DNA of 55,001 bases from Alteromonadaceae bacterium. Lineage in GTDB: Bacteria > Pseudomonadota > Gammaproteobacteria > Enterobacterales > Alteromonadaceae. The position numbers and the translations under genes are program-made. Under the pieces are notes generated by a model, which was not told the origin of the DNA, made no database searches, and saw only the letters and a program-made list of their open reading frames with translations. Every line of letters begins with the position of its first letter. Positions within the stretch are counted from its first letter, which is position 1. This document shows, piece after piece, positions 9,267 through 17,549 of this stretch. The DNA is taken from positions 1 to 55,001 of the forward strand of contig JABXHM010000037.1 in the NCBI GenBank assembly GCA_013373625.1, given 5' to 3'.

Positions 9267-10031
9267 TTATTTAAATTTATCCGGGTTCACAGCTCGTTTA
9301 TTCAGGAAAGCATCGAACGCTTCCTGTGCTGCTTCGGTGCCCATGGCTTCTATGAAAATATCCAGTTCATAATCCATATGCTGCCTGATGTCATCGGCTT
9401 CGTTGTTAAGCAGTGCTTTGGTTTGCAACAATGCAAAGGAAGGCTTAGCAGCCAGTTTACTGGCGACCTTATCAACCGTATCACGCAATTGATCTACATT
9501 AACGGCTTTGGTAACCAAACCAACTTCACGCGCTTCCTCAGCGCCAAAAGGTTCACCCAGCATCAGCCATTCACTGGCTCGCCGACGCCCAGCCATACGC
9601 GGTAAAATGTAGCTGGAAGCATATTCTGGTACCAGACCTAAATTTATGAATGGTAAGATAAAACGTGCATCGGCACTGGCATACACCAAATCACAATGTA
9701 ACAGCATGGTTGTGCCAATGCCAACCGCTAAGCCTGATACTTCGGCGACTACCACTTTTTTACAGTTTAACAGCGCATGCATGAAGCTAACGGTCTCTCC
9801 CATATGGGGATCGGAGCCATGGTCGGCAAAACCCGAGATCTCGTTACCAGCACAAAACATATCACCTTCGGCGCGGATTATGACAACTTTACACTGCTCA
9901 GATGCATCAGCCGCCTTTAAGCCATCGGCCATCGTTTGATACATGTCTCTGGTCAGCGCATTTTTCTTTTCAGGGCGGTTTAGCACAATGTGCGTTATTG
10001 CACCGGTAGTTTCTATACGTATATGGCTCAT
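9267..10031 (-). CDS. Enoyl-CoA hydratase/isomerase family protein
   Basis: The protein is 254 residues from the ATG at 10031, preceded by GGAG at good spacing; an ATG 15 bp upstream is less likely. Crotonase-fold signatures are LNRPEKKNALT, FCAGNEISGF (oxyanion-hole region) and AVGIGTTMLLHCDLVYA. The segment INLGLVPEYASSYILPR follows, with one acidic residue where hydratases usually carry an active-site Glu. The usual PGxGGTQRL of classic hydratases is replaced, so an isomerase or another crotonase reaction is possible. It probably acts on a CoA thioester in fatty-acid or amino-acid catabolism. No close functional partner lies beside it. Confidence 0.85.
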   Translation of the reverse strand: MSHIRIETTGAITHIVLNRPEKKNALTRDMYQTMADGLKAADASEQCKVVIIRAEGDMFCAGNEISGFADHGSDPHMGETVSFMHALLNCKKVVVAEVSGLAVGIGTTMLLHCDLVYASADARFILPFINLGLVPEYASSYILPRMAGRRRASEWLMLGEPFGAEEAREVGLVTKAVNVDQLRDTVDKVASKLAAKPSFALLQTKALLNNEADDIRQHMDYELDIFIEAMGTEAAQEAFDAFLNKRAVNPDKFK

Positions 10032-10136
10032 GGCTTTCTCCAGCATTAAAGGTTAGCTAAATACCTGGGTTTATTGGTATCACTGCACATTTTAGTTATC
10101 ATAACGCCCCACCCTTTTTATCAACAATTAATATCA

Positions 10137-10754
10137 ATGATAGTTGCGCTACCAGTTAAGCCACAGTTTAGTCTTGGCCCCATTATATTAGCCGTTACGG
10201 CTATTCTTTTGTTTTTAGCCGGCACCACGGTAAATGATACGCTCGCGTACGATCGCTATGCCTTGCAGAGCATGGAGACCTGGCGCTTAATCACCGGGAG
10301 CCTGATGCATACCAATGGTTACCATCTATTGCTTAATCTGGCTGGACTGGCATTATTGTGGGCGCTGCATGGCGAGCACTATCAACCGGTAAAGTATGTA
10401 AAACTATTTATCTGGTGCAGTTTGGGGACGAGCATTGGTATCTACTTTTATTCTCCGACCTTAATCTGGTATGTGGGACTTTCCGGTGCGTTGCACGGCA
10501 TCTTTGTGTGGGGCGCGTGCATGGATTTACTAAAGGGCTTACGTTCAGGTTGGTTATTGCTTGCGGGGATTACAGCTAAATTAGTGTATGAACAATACTA
10601 TGGCAGTAGCGCCGAGGTTGCCAGCTTAATTGACGCCCATGTGGCGGTCGATGCTCACCTTTATGGGGCCATAAGTGGTGGCATTTTATTTATGTTGATG
10701 TGGATGTTTACGGTTGCGGTCGAGCGCCTGAACGCCCGCCGCAAACCACTATAA
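10137..10754 (+). CDS. rrtA: Rhombosortase (rhomboid-family, GlyGly-CTERM processing)
   Basis: The protein is 205 residues from the ATG at 10137; a TTG at 10074 would add 21 residues and is less convincing. It is a six-helix membrane protein with ETWRLITGSLMHTNGYHLLLNLAG (His and Asn of TM2), the serine motif VGLSGALHG, and the late His in DAHLYGAISGG. This compact arrangement, WR-LI-T followed by H-TN-x-x-HLLLN, is typical of rhombosortase. Those proteases process proteins bearing a C-terminal GlyGly-CTERM tail for secretion. No protein in this window has such a tail. It is divergent from the enoyl-CoA hydratase gene and convergent with the S9 peptidase gene, whose stop is 1 bp away. Confidence 0.8.
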   Translation: MIVALPVKPQFSLGPIILAVTAILLFLAGTTVNDTLAYDRYALQSMETWRLITGSLMHTNGYHLLLNLAGLALLWALHGEHYQPVKYVKLFIWCSLGTSIGIYFYSPTLIWYVGLSGALHGIFVWGACMDLLKGLRSGWLLLAGITAKLVYEQYYGSSAEVASLIDAHVAVDAHLYGAISGGILFMLMWMFTVAVERLNARRKPL

Positions 10755-10755
10755 T

Positions 10756-13245
10756 TTAAAGGTTCTCTTCAAACAAAGCATAAATTCGACGGTATTCATC
10801 GAGCCAGGAGCTCGGTTGCACAAATCCATGTGGCTCAACCGGATAAATGGCTGTTTCGAAGTTTTCTTTTTCAAGCTCAATAAGACGCTGAACTAAGCGA
10901 ACTACGTCAACAAAAAATACGTTGTTGTCGACCATCGGGGCATTAATCAGTAATGGCTTTTGCAATCCTTCAGCATGGTAAATAGGTGAACTTCTGCGAT
11001 ACGCAATCGGGTCTACGTCAGGGGTATTAAGAATGTTCGAGGTATACCCGGTATTGTAGTGCGCCCAGTCAGATACCGGACGCAACGCTGCGCCCGCCTG
11101 ATAGAGATCAGGTTCGTTAAACATCGCCATAAAGGTTAAGAAACCACCATAGGAACCACCGTAAGTACCAATGCGATTTCGGTCTACGTTGGCATTGGCC
11201 ACTAACCAGTTCACCCCGTCACGGTTATCCTCCAGTTCAGGCGTGCCCATTTGCCGGTAAATAGCTGTACGCCAGTCTCGTCCGTAACCGGCTGAAGCGC
11301 GGTAATCCATATCAAGCACCACATAGCCTTGTTTCACCAGGAAGCTATGGAACATAAACTCACGGAAATAGCCCGACCAGCCAAGGTGTGAGTTTTGTAA
11401 ATAGCCCGCACCATGATTAAATACCACCGCTTTTCGTGGTTCACCTTGCAGGTAATTTTCTGGTAAGTATACCCGCGCATAGATGGGCTCATCCGTATGC
11501 GTTGACTCAATAGCAACCACTTTTGGTGCTACCCAGGGCTTTGCCAGGAATTCCTCACTAACAGTATGTGTCAATTGCTGAGGTTGTTGCTTGCCGGCCA
11601 CGGGCGCAGAATAAAGCTCTGGCGGGCGCGTAACCGTAGAATGGGTTAACAATAATGTTTGTTCATCAGGACTTAATACATAATCGGTCATCCCATTTAA
11701 GTCAGTGAGTGACTCATGTTCACCACTGTCAGTATTTACACGGTAAATTTCATAAATCCCCGGATGCTTTTTATTCGCTTTGAAATAAAAGTAGTCATCA
11801 TCATCGGTAAGTGTAAGGCTGTTCACCACATACTGACCACTTGTTAACGACTGCGGCGCTTCACCTGGCTTTTGAATATAAAGATGGCTGTAGCCACTTT
11901 GTTCAGACAAGTAATACAGCGTATGGGAGTTATTTAACCAACCAAATTGATTATGGCGATAGTTGATCCAGGCATCATCATGCTGACGGTGCTGATTGAC
12001 AAGCTTTTTAGCCGCCAGGTCAACGGTAACCAACCAGCTGTCTTTATTGTCCCAGGCTTCCAACAGCAACGCTACCGCTTTGCCGTCCTGATGCCAACGT
12101 ATGGACGCACCCCGTTGCGACCAGCTGTTTAACAAGCCTATCGCTCGTGGCAACCGATTTATCGTGTAGTCTTCTCCCCGCGCGGCGGCGTTTTCCTGTT
12201 TTACATCAGCCAGTACATCATCGTTGTAGCCAGGCAACCCTTGGTAAGAAAGTTCGTACTTAGTCCCTTGTGCGACATCGATAAGCCATGATGTTTGTTT
12301 CACCGGCTTGGCATCGGCCACTCGCTGGCGCACATTGACAGCGGCAATTCGACCATCTTCCTGTATATAGTGAGGCATGATGTCGGTATCGTCTCGATGA
12401 CTGCCTTTTGCGGTAGTCACAACAATAGCGTGCTTGCCATCCGGCGCCATTTTAACTGCAACCAGGCGCTCACCGGCGTCAAAATAAACCGGGGCTGGCG
12501 CTGCGGCTGGGCTCTGCTCGCGAAGTTGCTTTTGCTGTGCAAAGCTATCTTCACGGTTTTTACGTTGCACTTTTATGTATTCAATTAATGACTGTTGCTC
12601 TCGCGCAACAAAGTCTTTGGCGGGTTTATTGGCGGTTGGGGCTTCAGCAAATATCCAACTTAACAGTACTTGTTGCTGACCTGTCGTTAAATTAAAGGCA
12701 ACGATACTATCGTGATGGCGTGCCATTAATCGATTATCCGTAGAAAATTGCAGATCTTGTAATGGCAATCCATGCGTCAAACGTACCACTTCACCATCAG
12801 GCATTTTTATAAATACGCTGTCTGCGTATTTCCATGCTATGTAGCGACCATCGTGACTGGTGACCTGTTCATCGGCTTTGAACAAATGAAGTTCGCCTGG
12901 CGCAATTTTATCCGATTCCCCCGTTTCACTGATGCGGAAATAATCATTTAGCTTTGAGTCGGCTTGTTGACGGGCATAAATCATAGTGCCATCAGGCGCC
13001 CAGGCAGCATTTTGCGGCTGACGACCTAACCATTTAGGATCTGCCATAATTTGCTCTAGCGTAATTGCTCCACCATTTTGTTGCGCCGCGCTGGTTGCGG
13101 GTTGTACTGGCTGAACAATAGCTGGTAGCTCGTTACGTTCCACTGCCGCTGCTTGCGTCTCATTACTGATATCTGTGGTACTACAGGCAGACATAATGAC
13201 GCCCATACCAAATATAACGCTACTTCTTAAACCAATTTGTTGCAT
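10756..13245 (-). CDS. S9-family (prolyl oligopeptidase / DPP-like) serine peptidase, lipoprotein
   Basis: The protein has 829 residues. The N-terminus is a lipoprotein signal with the lipobox IMSAC and Ser next, so it is probably attached to the outer membrane facing the periplasm. Residues about 60-560 form a repeated beta-sheet (beta-propeller) domain. The C-terminal alpha/beta hydrolase domain carries GTYGGSYGGF, with nucleophile Ser698. A probable acid is Asp773 (in NAPMVDNN) and the probable base is His806 (EPHGF). S9 peptidases cleave short peptides, often after proline or releasing dipeptides. The usual GxxDxxV around the acid is altered, so the Asp assignment is tentative. The subfamily cannot be settled. 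Confidence 0.88.
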   Translation of the reverse strand: MQQIGLRSSVIFGMGVIMSACSTTDISNETQAAAVERNELPAIVQPVQPATSAAQQNGGAITLEQIMADPKWLGRQPQNAAWAPDGTMIYARQQADSKLNDYFRISETGESDKIAPGELHLFKADEQVTSHDGRYIAWKYADSVFIKMPDGEVVRLTHGLPLQDLQFSTDNRLMARHHDSIVAFNLTTGQQQVLLSWIFAEAPTANKPAKDFVAREQQSLIEYIKVQRKNREDSFAQQKQLREQSPAAAPAPVYFDAGERLVAVKMAPDGKHAIVVTTAKGSHRDDTDIMPHYIQEDGRIAAVNVRQRVADAKPVKQTSWLIDVAQGTKYELSYQGLPGYNDDVLADVKQENAAARGEDYTINRLPRAIGLLNSWSQRGASIRWHQDGKAVALLLEAWDNKDSWLVTVDLAAKKLVNQHRQHDDAWINYRHNQFGWLNNSHTLYYLSEQSGYSHLYIQKPGEAPQSLTSGQYVVNSLTLTDDDDYFYFKANKKHPGIYEIYRVNTDSGEHESLTDLNGMTDYVLSPDEQTLLLTHSTVTRPPELYSAPVAGKQQPQQLTHTVSEEFLAKPWVAPKVVAIESTHTDEPIYARVYLPENYLQGEPRKAVVFNHGAGYLQNSHLGWSGYFREFMFHSFLVKQGYVVLDMDYRASAGYGRDWRTAIYRQMGTPELEDNRDGVNWLVANANVDRNRIGTYGGSYGGFLTFMAMFNEPDLYQAGAALRPVSDWAHYNTGYTSNILNTPDVDPIAYRRSSPIYHAEGLQKPLLINAPMVDNNVFFVDVVRLVQRLIELEKENFETAIYPVEPHGFVQPSSWLDEYRRIYALFEENL

Positions 13246-13424
13246 ATTATTATTTACTTATTGATGAATTCGTTGTCATTATAGCCATCTCTGTAGACAC
13301 CATGTAAGTCCTTGTCTTTGTTTTTGCTCGTCTTGTCTATTTCGTGTTGCAGGTACATAAAATTGATCTAAACATGGCCATACCGATGTAAAGGTGTATG
13401 TCGACTTAATAAAGGAATTCCATT

Positions 13425-13967
13425 ATGAAAAAAATCTTAGGTGCTCTTGTTTTAACAGCGCTGCCGCTCTTTGCGCAAGCTAACAGCTGTCCTGACGTAT
13501 TGAAGTTTATGAAACGAAAGTTAAACTCGCAGGAAACCGTCAACATGTGTAGCGAATTCCAGGGGAAAACCCTGTTAATCGTAAATACTGCAAGCTTTTG
13601 TGGTTTTACCCCGCAGTTTGAAGGCCTTGAAGCCATGTATGCAGAATTGAAAGATCAGGACTTTGCCGTACTGGGTTTCCCGTCTCACGACTTTAATCAG
13701 GAAGCCGACGATGAAGGTAAAACGGCTGAACTATGCGAACTCACCTATGGCGTTAAGTTCCCCATGTTCGAGCCAACGCATGTAAAAGGTGAAGATGCCG
13801 ATCCACTCTACCGGATGCTGGCAAAAGCCACAGGAGAAGAGCCAAGCTGGAACTTTAACAAGTATCTGGTAGATAAAGAAGGTAACATCCTTAAGCATTA
13901 TAAGAGTTCGGTCAAACCGTCTGACAAATCACTTCGCGAAGACGTAGAAAAAGCGTTAGCAATGTAA
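13425..13967 (+). CDS. Exported glutathione peroxidase-like protein
   Basis: The protein is 180 residues with a clear signal peptide ending near ALPLFAQA-NS, so it acts in the periplasm; most bacterial Gpx proteins are cytoplasmic. The peroxidatic Cys lies in TASFCGFTPQFEGLE, the Gln in FPSHDFNQEA, and the Trp/Asn in PSWNFNKYLVD, completing the Gpx catalytic tetrad. The usual N-terminal domain is preceded by an extra segment with two cysteines (NSCPDVLKFMKRKLNS and VNMCSEF). It would reduce peroxides, more probably with thioredoxin-like partners than with glutathione, as is usual for Cys-type bacterial enzymes. AAGGAA precedes the ATG. It is divergent from the S9 peptidase. Confidence 0.88.
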   Translation: MKKILGALVLTALPLFAQANSCPDVLKFMKRKLNSQETVNMCSEFQGKTLLIVNTASFCGFTPQFEGLEAMYAELKDQDFAVLGFPSHDFNQEADDEGKTAELCELTYGVKFPMFEPTHVKGEDADPLYRMLAKATGEEPSWNFNKYLVDKEGNILKHYKSSVKPSDKSLREDVEKALAM

Positions 13968-14312
13968 CCATTTCGCTCGCCTGCTTACCGACAACGCGCA
14001 GCAGCCGTTGTCGACGTTAAAAAAACTGCATAAAAAAAGCCCCGTAAAATACGGGGCTAATGCACACTCAACGTTTGGAACACACACTCATTAGCAATCC
14101 AGAGTCCATCAAATAAACTGTTTTTTGCTAATCACATTAAGTTAGTCCGCCTAAAAACAGAAAGGTTCCAAAAAAATTTCATTGTTTAATAAATTTTTTA
14201 TCGTCCGGTCAGCATGACCTTCTAAGCACTTGTTTCAGCGTCGAAAAACTGATCATCGCAATGGGTTAAATGCATCACAGAAGGTGACACCAATCGGGCC
14301 AGAACGCCAGCG
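13968..14312. other. Intergenic region with two inverted repeats
   Basis: The 345-bp convergent gap holds no credible gene. CGACAACG and CGTTGTCG (13989-14013, 9-nt loop) form a stem without a T-run. The 14038-14058 hairpin is listed separately. ATTAGCAA (14090) and TTGCTAAT (14125) form a weak, widely spaced pair. The rest is AT-rich. Confidence 0.5.
14032..14058 (-). terminator. Rho-independent terminator for minus-strand transcript
   Basis: The 9-bp stem AGCCCCGTA / TACGGGGCT has an AAA loop. It is followed on the minus strand by a run of seven T residues, with no T-run on the plus strand. It would end transcription of the CGS-family gene, although about 255 bp of 3' sequence lies between. 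Confidence 0.75.
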
Positions 14313-15557
14313 CTATTGCGCCAGGCAACTGAGCGCTTGCTCAAAATCTGCCACTATGTCATCAATATCTTCAATACCTACAGATAACCGGATCATTGTT
14401 TCTGTTATGCCCATTCGGGCACGCTCTCGTTGTCCATTCTCAAAAAAGATGGTTGACGCAACTGGCAGCGCCAATGAACGGGTGTCACCTAAATGTGTTG
14501 CCGACAATACTAATTTGAGTTGGTCGAGAAATTCGCAAGGGTCAATGCCCGGCACTAAATCAAAACTCAGAATTGCCCCATAACTGCTCAATTGTTCGCG
14601 GGCAATATAGTGCTGTGGATGATTGGCCAGTCCCGGATAATAAACGCGTTCAATATGATCATGACCTTCAAGGTAGGTAGCTAGCTTCAACGCATTTTCG
14701 GTGCTTCGGGCCATTCTTAACGTCAATGTTTCAAGGCCTACCGAAATAAGGTGCGCCGACTGGGGCGATAATGTTGCGCCCATATCCCGCAATCCTTTTT
14801 TCTTTATTTGCGTGATGCCCCACAGTGACGCATCAGCCACCTGATACTGTGGTTTGATATTGTCAAACCCGGTCCAGTCAAAGGTCCCCATGTCGATGAT
14901 GGCTCCACCTAATACATTGCCATGGCCAGCAATATATTTAGTTAACGAAGTCATGACCAGGGAGGCTTTCATGGCTTTAGCATCAAAGGAAGGTGGCGGC
15001 GTCATGGTGTTGTCTACCATAAATAACAGGCTGTTTTCTTCACACCATTTACCTATGGCTCTGGCATCAGACACTTGGGTAACAGGGTTTGCTATTGTCT
15101 CAGCATACACGGCACGAGTGTTGGCACGTTTAGCGGCAATGACATCGTGAATAGAAGTCACATCAACAAAGGTCAGTTCAATACCTAAATCGGCTAACGT
15201 GTCCATAAAACTGCGGGTGTTGCCAAAAAGATACTGGCTGACAATGATATGGTCACCCGCTTTAAACAACGAAAGAATCGTGCTGCTTATGGCTGCCATA
15301 CCCGTCGCAAAACAGACGCTGGCAATGCCACCCTCCATTTCAGTTAAGATATTTTGTAACGCAGTGACTGAGCCAGACGAAGAGCGAGAATAAACATGAC
15401 CCACTTTTTTGCCCTGAAAAACGTCCACCAGTTCCTGCGTTTTTTCAAATTCGAATAACACTGAATTGGTGGTACTGGCATGCACTGCCCCATCGGTAGG
15501 ATGGTTCAACAGTCGATCGGCATGTACTTGACGAGTGGTAACTCCCGGTTTGGTCAC
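14313..15557 (-). CDS. Cystathionine gamma-synthase family PLP enzyme
   Basis: The protein has 414 residues of the Cys/Met-metabolism PLP class. It shows HVYSRSSSGSVTALQNILTE (CGS-type substrate region), FATGMAAISST, VDNTMTPPP and the PLP lysine K207 in TSLTKYIAGHGN. The closing segment is RLSVGIEDIDDIVADF. It belongs to a branch of cystathionine gamma-synthase-like enzymes distinct from MetY at 6134; it could be a gamma-synthase, gamma-lyase or homocysteine-forming enzyme. The start is a GTG whose bases overlap the stop of the acyltransferase gene (GTGA), so it is translationally coupled to a lipid-synthesis gene, an odd pairing. Confidence 0.85.
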   Translation of the reverse strand: MTKPGVTTRQVHADRLLNHPTDGAVHASTTNSVLFEFEKTQELVDVFQGKKVGHVYSRSSSGSVTALQNILTEMEGGIASVCFATGMAAISSTILSLFKAGDHIIVSQYLFGNTRSFMDTLADLGIELTFVDVTSIHDVIAAKRANTRAVYAETIANPVTQVSDARAIGKWCEENSLLFMVDNTMTPPPSFDAKAMKASLVMTSLTKYIAGHGNVLGGAIIDMGTFDWTGFDNIKPQYQVADASLWGITQIKKKGLRDMGATLSPQSAHLISVGLETLTLRMARSTENALKLATYLEGHDHIERVYYPGLANHPQHYIAREQLSSYGAILSFDLVPGIDPCEFLDQLKLVLSATHLGDTRSLALPVASTIFFENGQRERARMGITETMIRLSVGIEDIDDIVADFEQALSCLAQ

Positions 15558-16162
15558 GCGTTAGGCTCCGTTATTGTTTGCTGGGGGTATTTGGCGGTGA
15601 CGGCACGGTAAAACAAATAGACCGACTCCATTGACGCCATTACATCATTAGATACTGTGAGAACCGGCCCGAACATCAAACATTTTTTTTGATAATCAAG
15701 GCCTACGCACTGCACCGGAATTCTAGCGTTTTGTGCAATGTAAAGAAAGCCGCTTTTCCAGGGATACACCGCTTTTCGGGTTCCTTCGGGCGCCAAAGCA
15801 ACAATAAGCTGCTCATTATGGCCGATTTGCGCGGCGATATTTTCTACCACCCCATGCGCGCGACTGCGCTCTACAGGTATACCGCCGAGGCTACGCATGA
15901 TGCTGCCCATTGGACCTTTAAATAAGGTATGTTTGGCAAAAAAAGACAGCTTAATGCCCAATGCCAGCATAAACATAACACCCAGAACAAAATCCCAGTT
16001 TGATGTGTGCGGCGCAACAATCAATACCATTTTAGGCTCATTGGCCATTTTACCTGCTATTGCCCAACCACGTTTACGCAACCACCACTGACAACATTTA
16101 CCCATGATCCCAACTTTTCGTGTTGGGACCCCTGCAGGTACTACCTGATTGAAAAACTGCAT
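15554..16162 (-). CDS. 1-acyl-glycerol-3-phosphate acyltransferase-like (PlsC family)
   Basis: The protein has 202 residues. The acyltransferase motif HTSNWD (H52-x4-D57) is present, with the second motif GGIPVERSR and the third APEGTRKAVYPWKSGFLYIA, which bind the glycerophosphate. A hydrophobic stretch sits around residues 60-75. PlsC-family enzymes add an acyl chain to a lyso-phospholipid or another acceptor at the inner membrane. This short form lacks an N-terminal transmembrane helix and is probably not the housekeeping PlsC. AGGTGAAAAG precedes the ATG. It overlaps the following CGS-family gene. Confidence 0.85.
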   Translation of the reverse strand: MQFFNQVVPAGVPTRKVGIMGKCCQWWLRKRGWAIAGKMANEPKMVLIVAPHTSNWDFVLGVMFMLALGIKLSFFAKHTLFKGPMGSIMRSLGGIPVERSRAHGVVENIAAQIGHNEQLIVALAPEGTRKAVYPWKSGFLYIAQNARIPVQCVGLDYQKKCLMFGPVLTVSNDVMASMESVYLFYRAVTAKYPQQTITEPNA

Positions 16163-16579
16163 ATACTTTTCACCTGGGTTAATCTATTGTCTGGGGCCTG
16201 TTGATCTTTGCTGTGCAAGTTTCAGCAGTGCTGTGTTTCATTTAGACAAGACAATTGTTTACAGGTCTGCTCGACTAAATCAAAAACACGTAACCGAGTA
16301 TTAATCACACTCGTGGGCGGTCCGAAGGGGTCGTCATGAAAGCATTTTACTCTTTGTCACAGCGCTTTGATGCAGATTAACTATGCCTACAGGCCTGTGT
16401 CGTGATTAAAGTGCTTTCATGCAGATCCAAATTTGTACATCAAAGGTCAACAGACCCTAATAGTGTACTTTACTTATAACCTGCCACGAAAGATTAACGC
16501 ATTTAATCCGGATAGATTGACTGTTTGGATTGCACCTTTAATTTTTATGGCGAGGACGTTAAGAGTTTTACGTTTTATC
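16163..16579. other. Intergenic region with long inverted repeat and short leader-like frame
   Basis: The 417-bp gap lies between the divergent acyltransferase and NRDE genes. An inverted repeat has arms at 16336-16349 and 16407-16420 (ATGAAAGCATTTTA and its complement with one G-T). A perfect palindrome ACAGGCCTGT (16389-16398) lies inside the loop. A 14-codon frame with AAGGGG upstream starts at 16336. See findings. Confidence 0.45.
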
Positions 16580-17365
16580 ATGTGCATAATATTTGTAGCG
16601 CTACGACAACATCCTGACTATCCCTTAATCATCGCAGCAAATCGCGATGAGTTTTATGCCCGGCCTACCCAGCATAGCCATTTCTGGCCGCAATCTCCGG
16701 CCCTGTTGGCAGGCAAAGATCTTAAGGCCGGTGGCAGTTGGATGGGGATCACGCGCGATGGCAATTTCGCAGCGCTCACCAATATTCGCGACCCAAGCCG
16801 GGAGCAAACAACACCAAGCAGTCGCGGCGCACTGGTGACAGATTTTCTAAGAGCAGGTCACCCTATCACTGAGTACAGCCACCGTTTGCATAACAACGCA
16901 CACCGGTACAATGGCTACAATCTGTTGTTTGGTAACTATCAACACCTGGCCGTATTTAACAGTCACAGGCGATCGCTGGAACACCTGGCGAATGGGTTTC
17001 ATGGCCTGTCGAATGCCCAGCTCAATACCCCCTGGCCAAAAATGAATCGCGGAATAAGTGCGTTAAAAGAATACGTGGTTAATACTAAAACGCTATTGTC
17101 CGATGACTTGTTTACGTTGCTCACTGATGACACCCCTGCACTACCTGATCAATTACCCGATACCGGAGTGCCAAAAGAGTGGGAGCAGCGTCTGTCACCG
17201 ATATTTATTCGCACCCCGGAGTATGGCACTCGCAGTTCGACCGTACTCATGATCACTAAAAACGCAGAAATCAACTGGTTTGAAAGAGTATTTCCTGTCC
17301 CCGCTGACATGTCGACGTTACATTTTGAGCGCTATGATTATAGCTGGAAAATTCAGCAGGAATGA
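16580..17365 (+). CDS. NRDE family (TANGO2-like) protein
   Basis: The protein has 261 residues when begun at the ATG giving MCIIFVALRQHPDYPL. In this family the Cys directly after the initiator is conserved, which decides this start over the open frame that begins 49 codons earlier. The name-giving motif is AANRDEFYARPT. DLKAGGSWMGITRDGNFAALTNIRDP is the second conserved block, cut here to its core GGSWMGI. NRDE proteins resemble N-terminal-nucleophile hydrolases, and the eukaryotic TANGO2 is linked to lipid and haem handling. The bacterial function is not established. It is monocistronic, with the aminotransferase 184 bp downstream. Confidence 0.85.
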   Translation: MCIIFVALRQHPDYPLIIAANRDEFYARPTQHSHFWPQSPALLAGKDLKAGGSWMGITRDGNFAALTNIRDPSREQTTPSSRGALVTDFLRAGHPITEYSHRLHNNAHRYNGYNLLFGNYQHLAVFNSHRRSLEHLANGFHGLSNAQLNTPWPKMNRGISALKEYVVNTKTLLSDDLFTLLTDDTPALPDQLPDTGVPKEWEQRLSPIFIRTPEYGTRSSTVLMITKNAEINWFERVFPVPADMSTLHFERYDYSWKIQQE

Positions 17366-17549
17366 CCTGATAACTATTCGTATTTTGGTGAGTTGATGGC
17401 ATAATGCGCATCCGCTGGTTGACTCCCGTTACCAGCGATCTACGTTGAGAATTTGCTGGATTACACAGCAAACCCTATTTTAGTTTATGAAAGCACAGGA
17501 CTGTTCATAAACCTAATTAACTGAATCCTGTATATTTAGAGGACATATC

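Noticed and set aside
10137..13245. GlyGly-CTERM tail on neighbouring proteins as a rhombosortase substrate
   Set aside because: The S9 peptidase ends without a Gly-Gly motif and hydrophobic helix, and no other protein in the window shows one.
16433..16579. A 49-residue N-terminal extension of the NRDE protein
   Set aside because: The family begins with Met-Cys at 16580, and the upstream segment lacks protein-like features.
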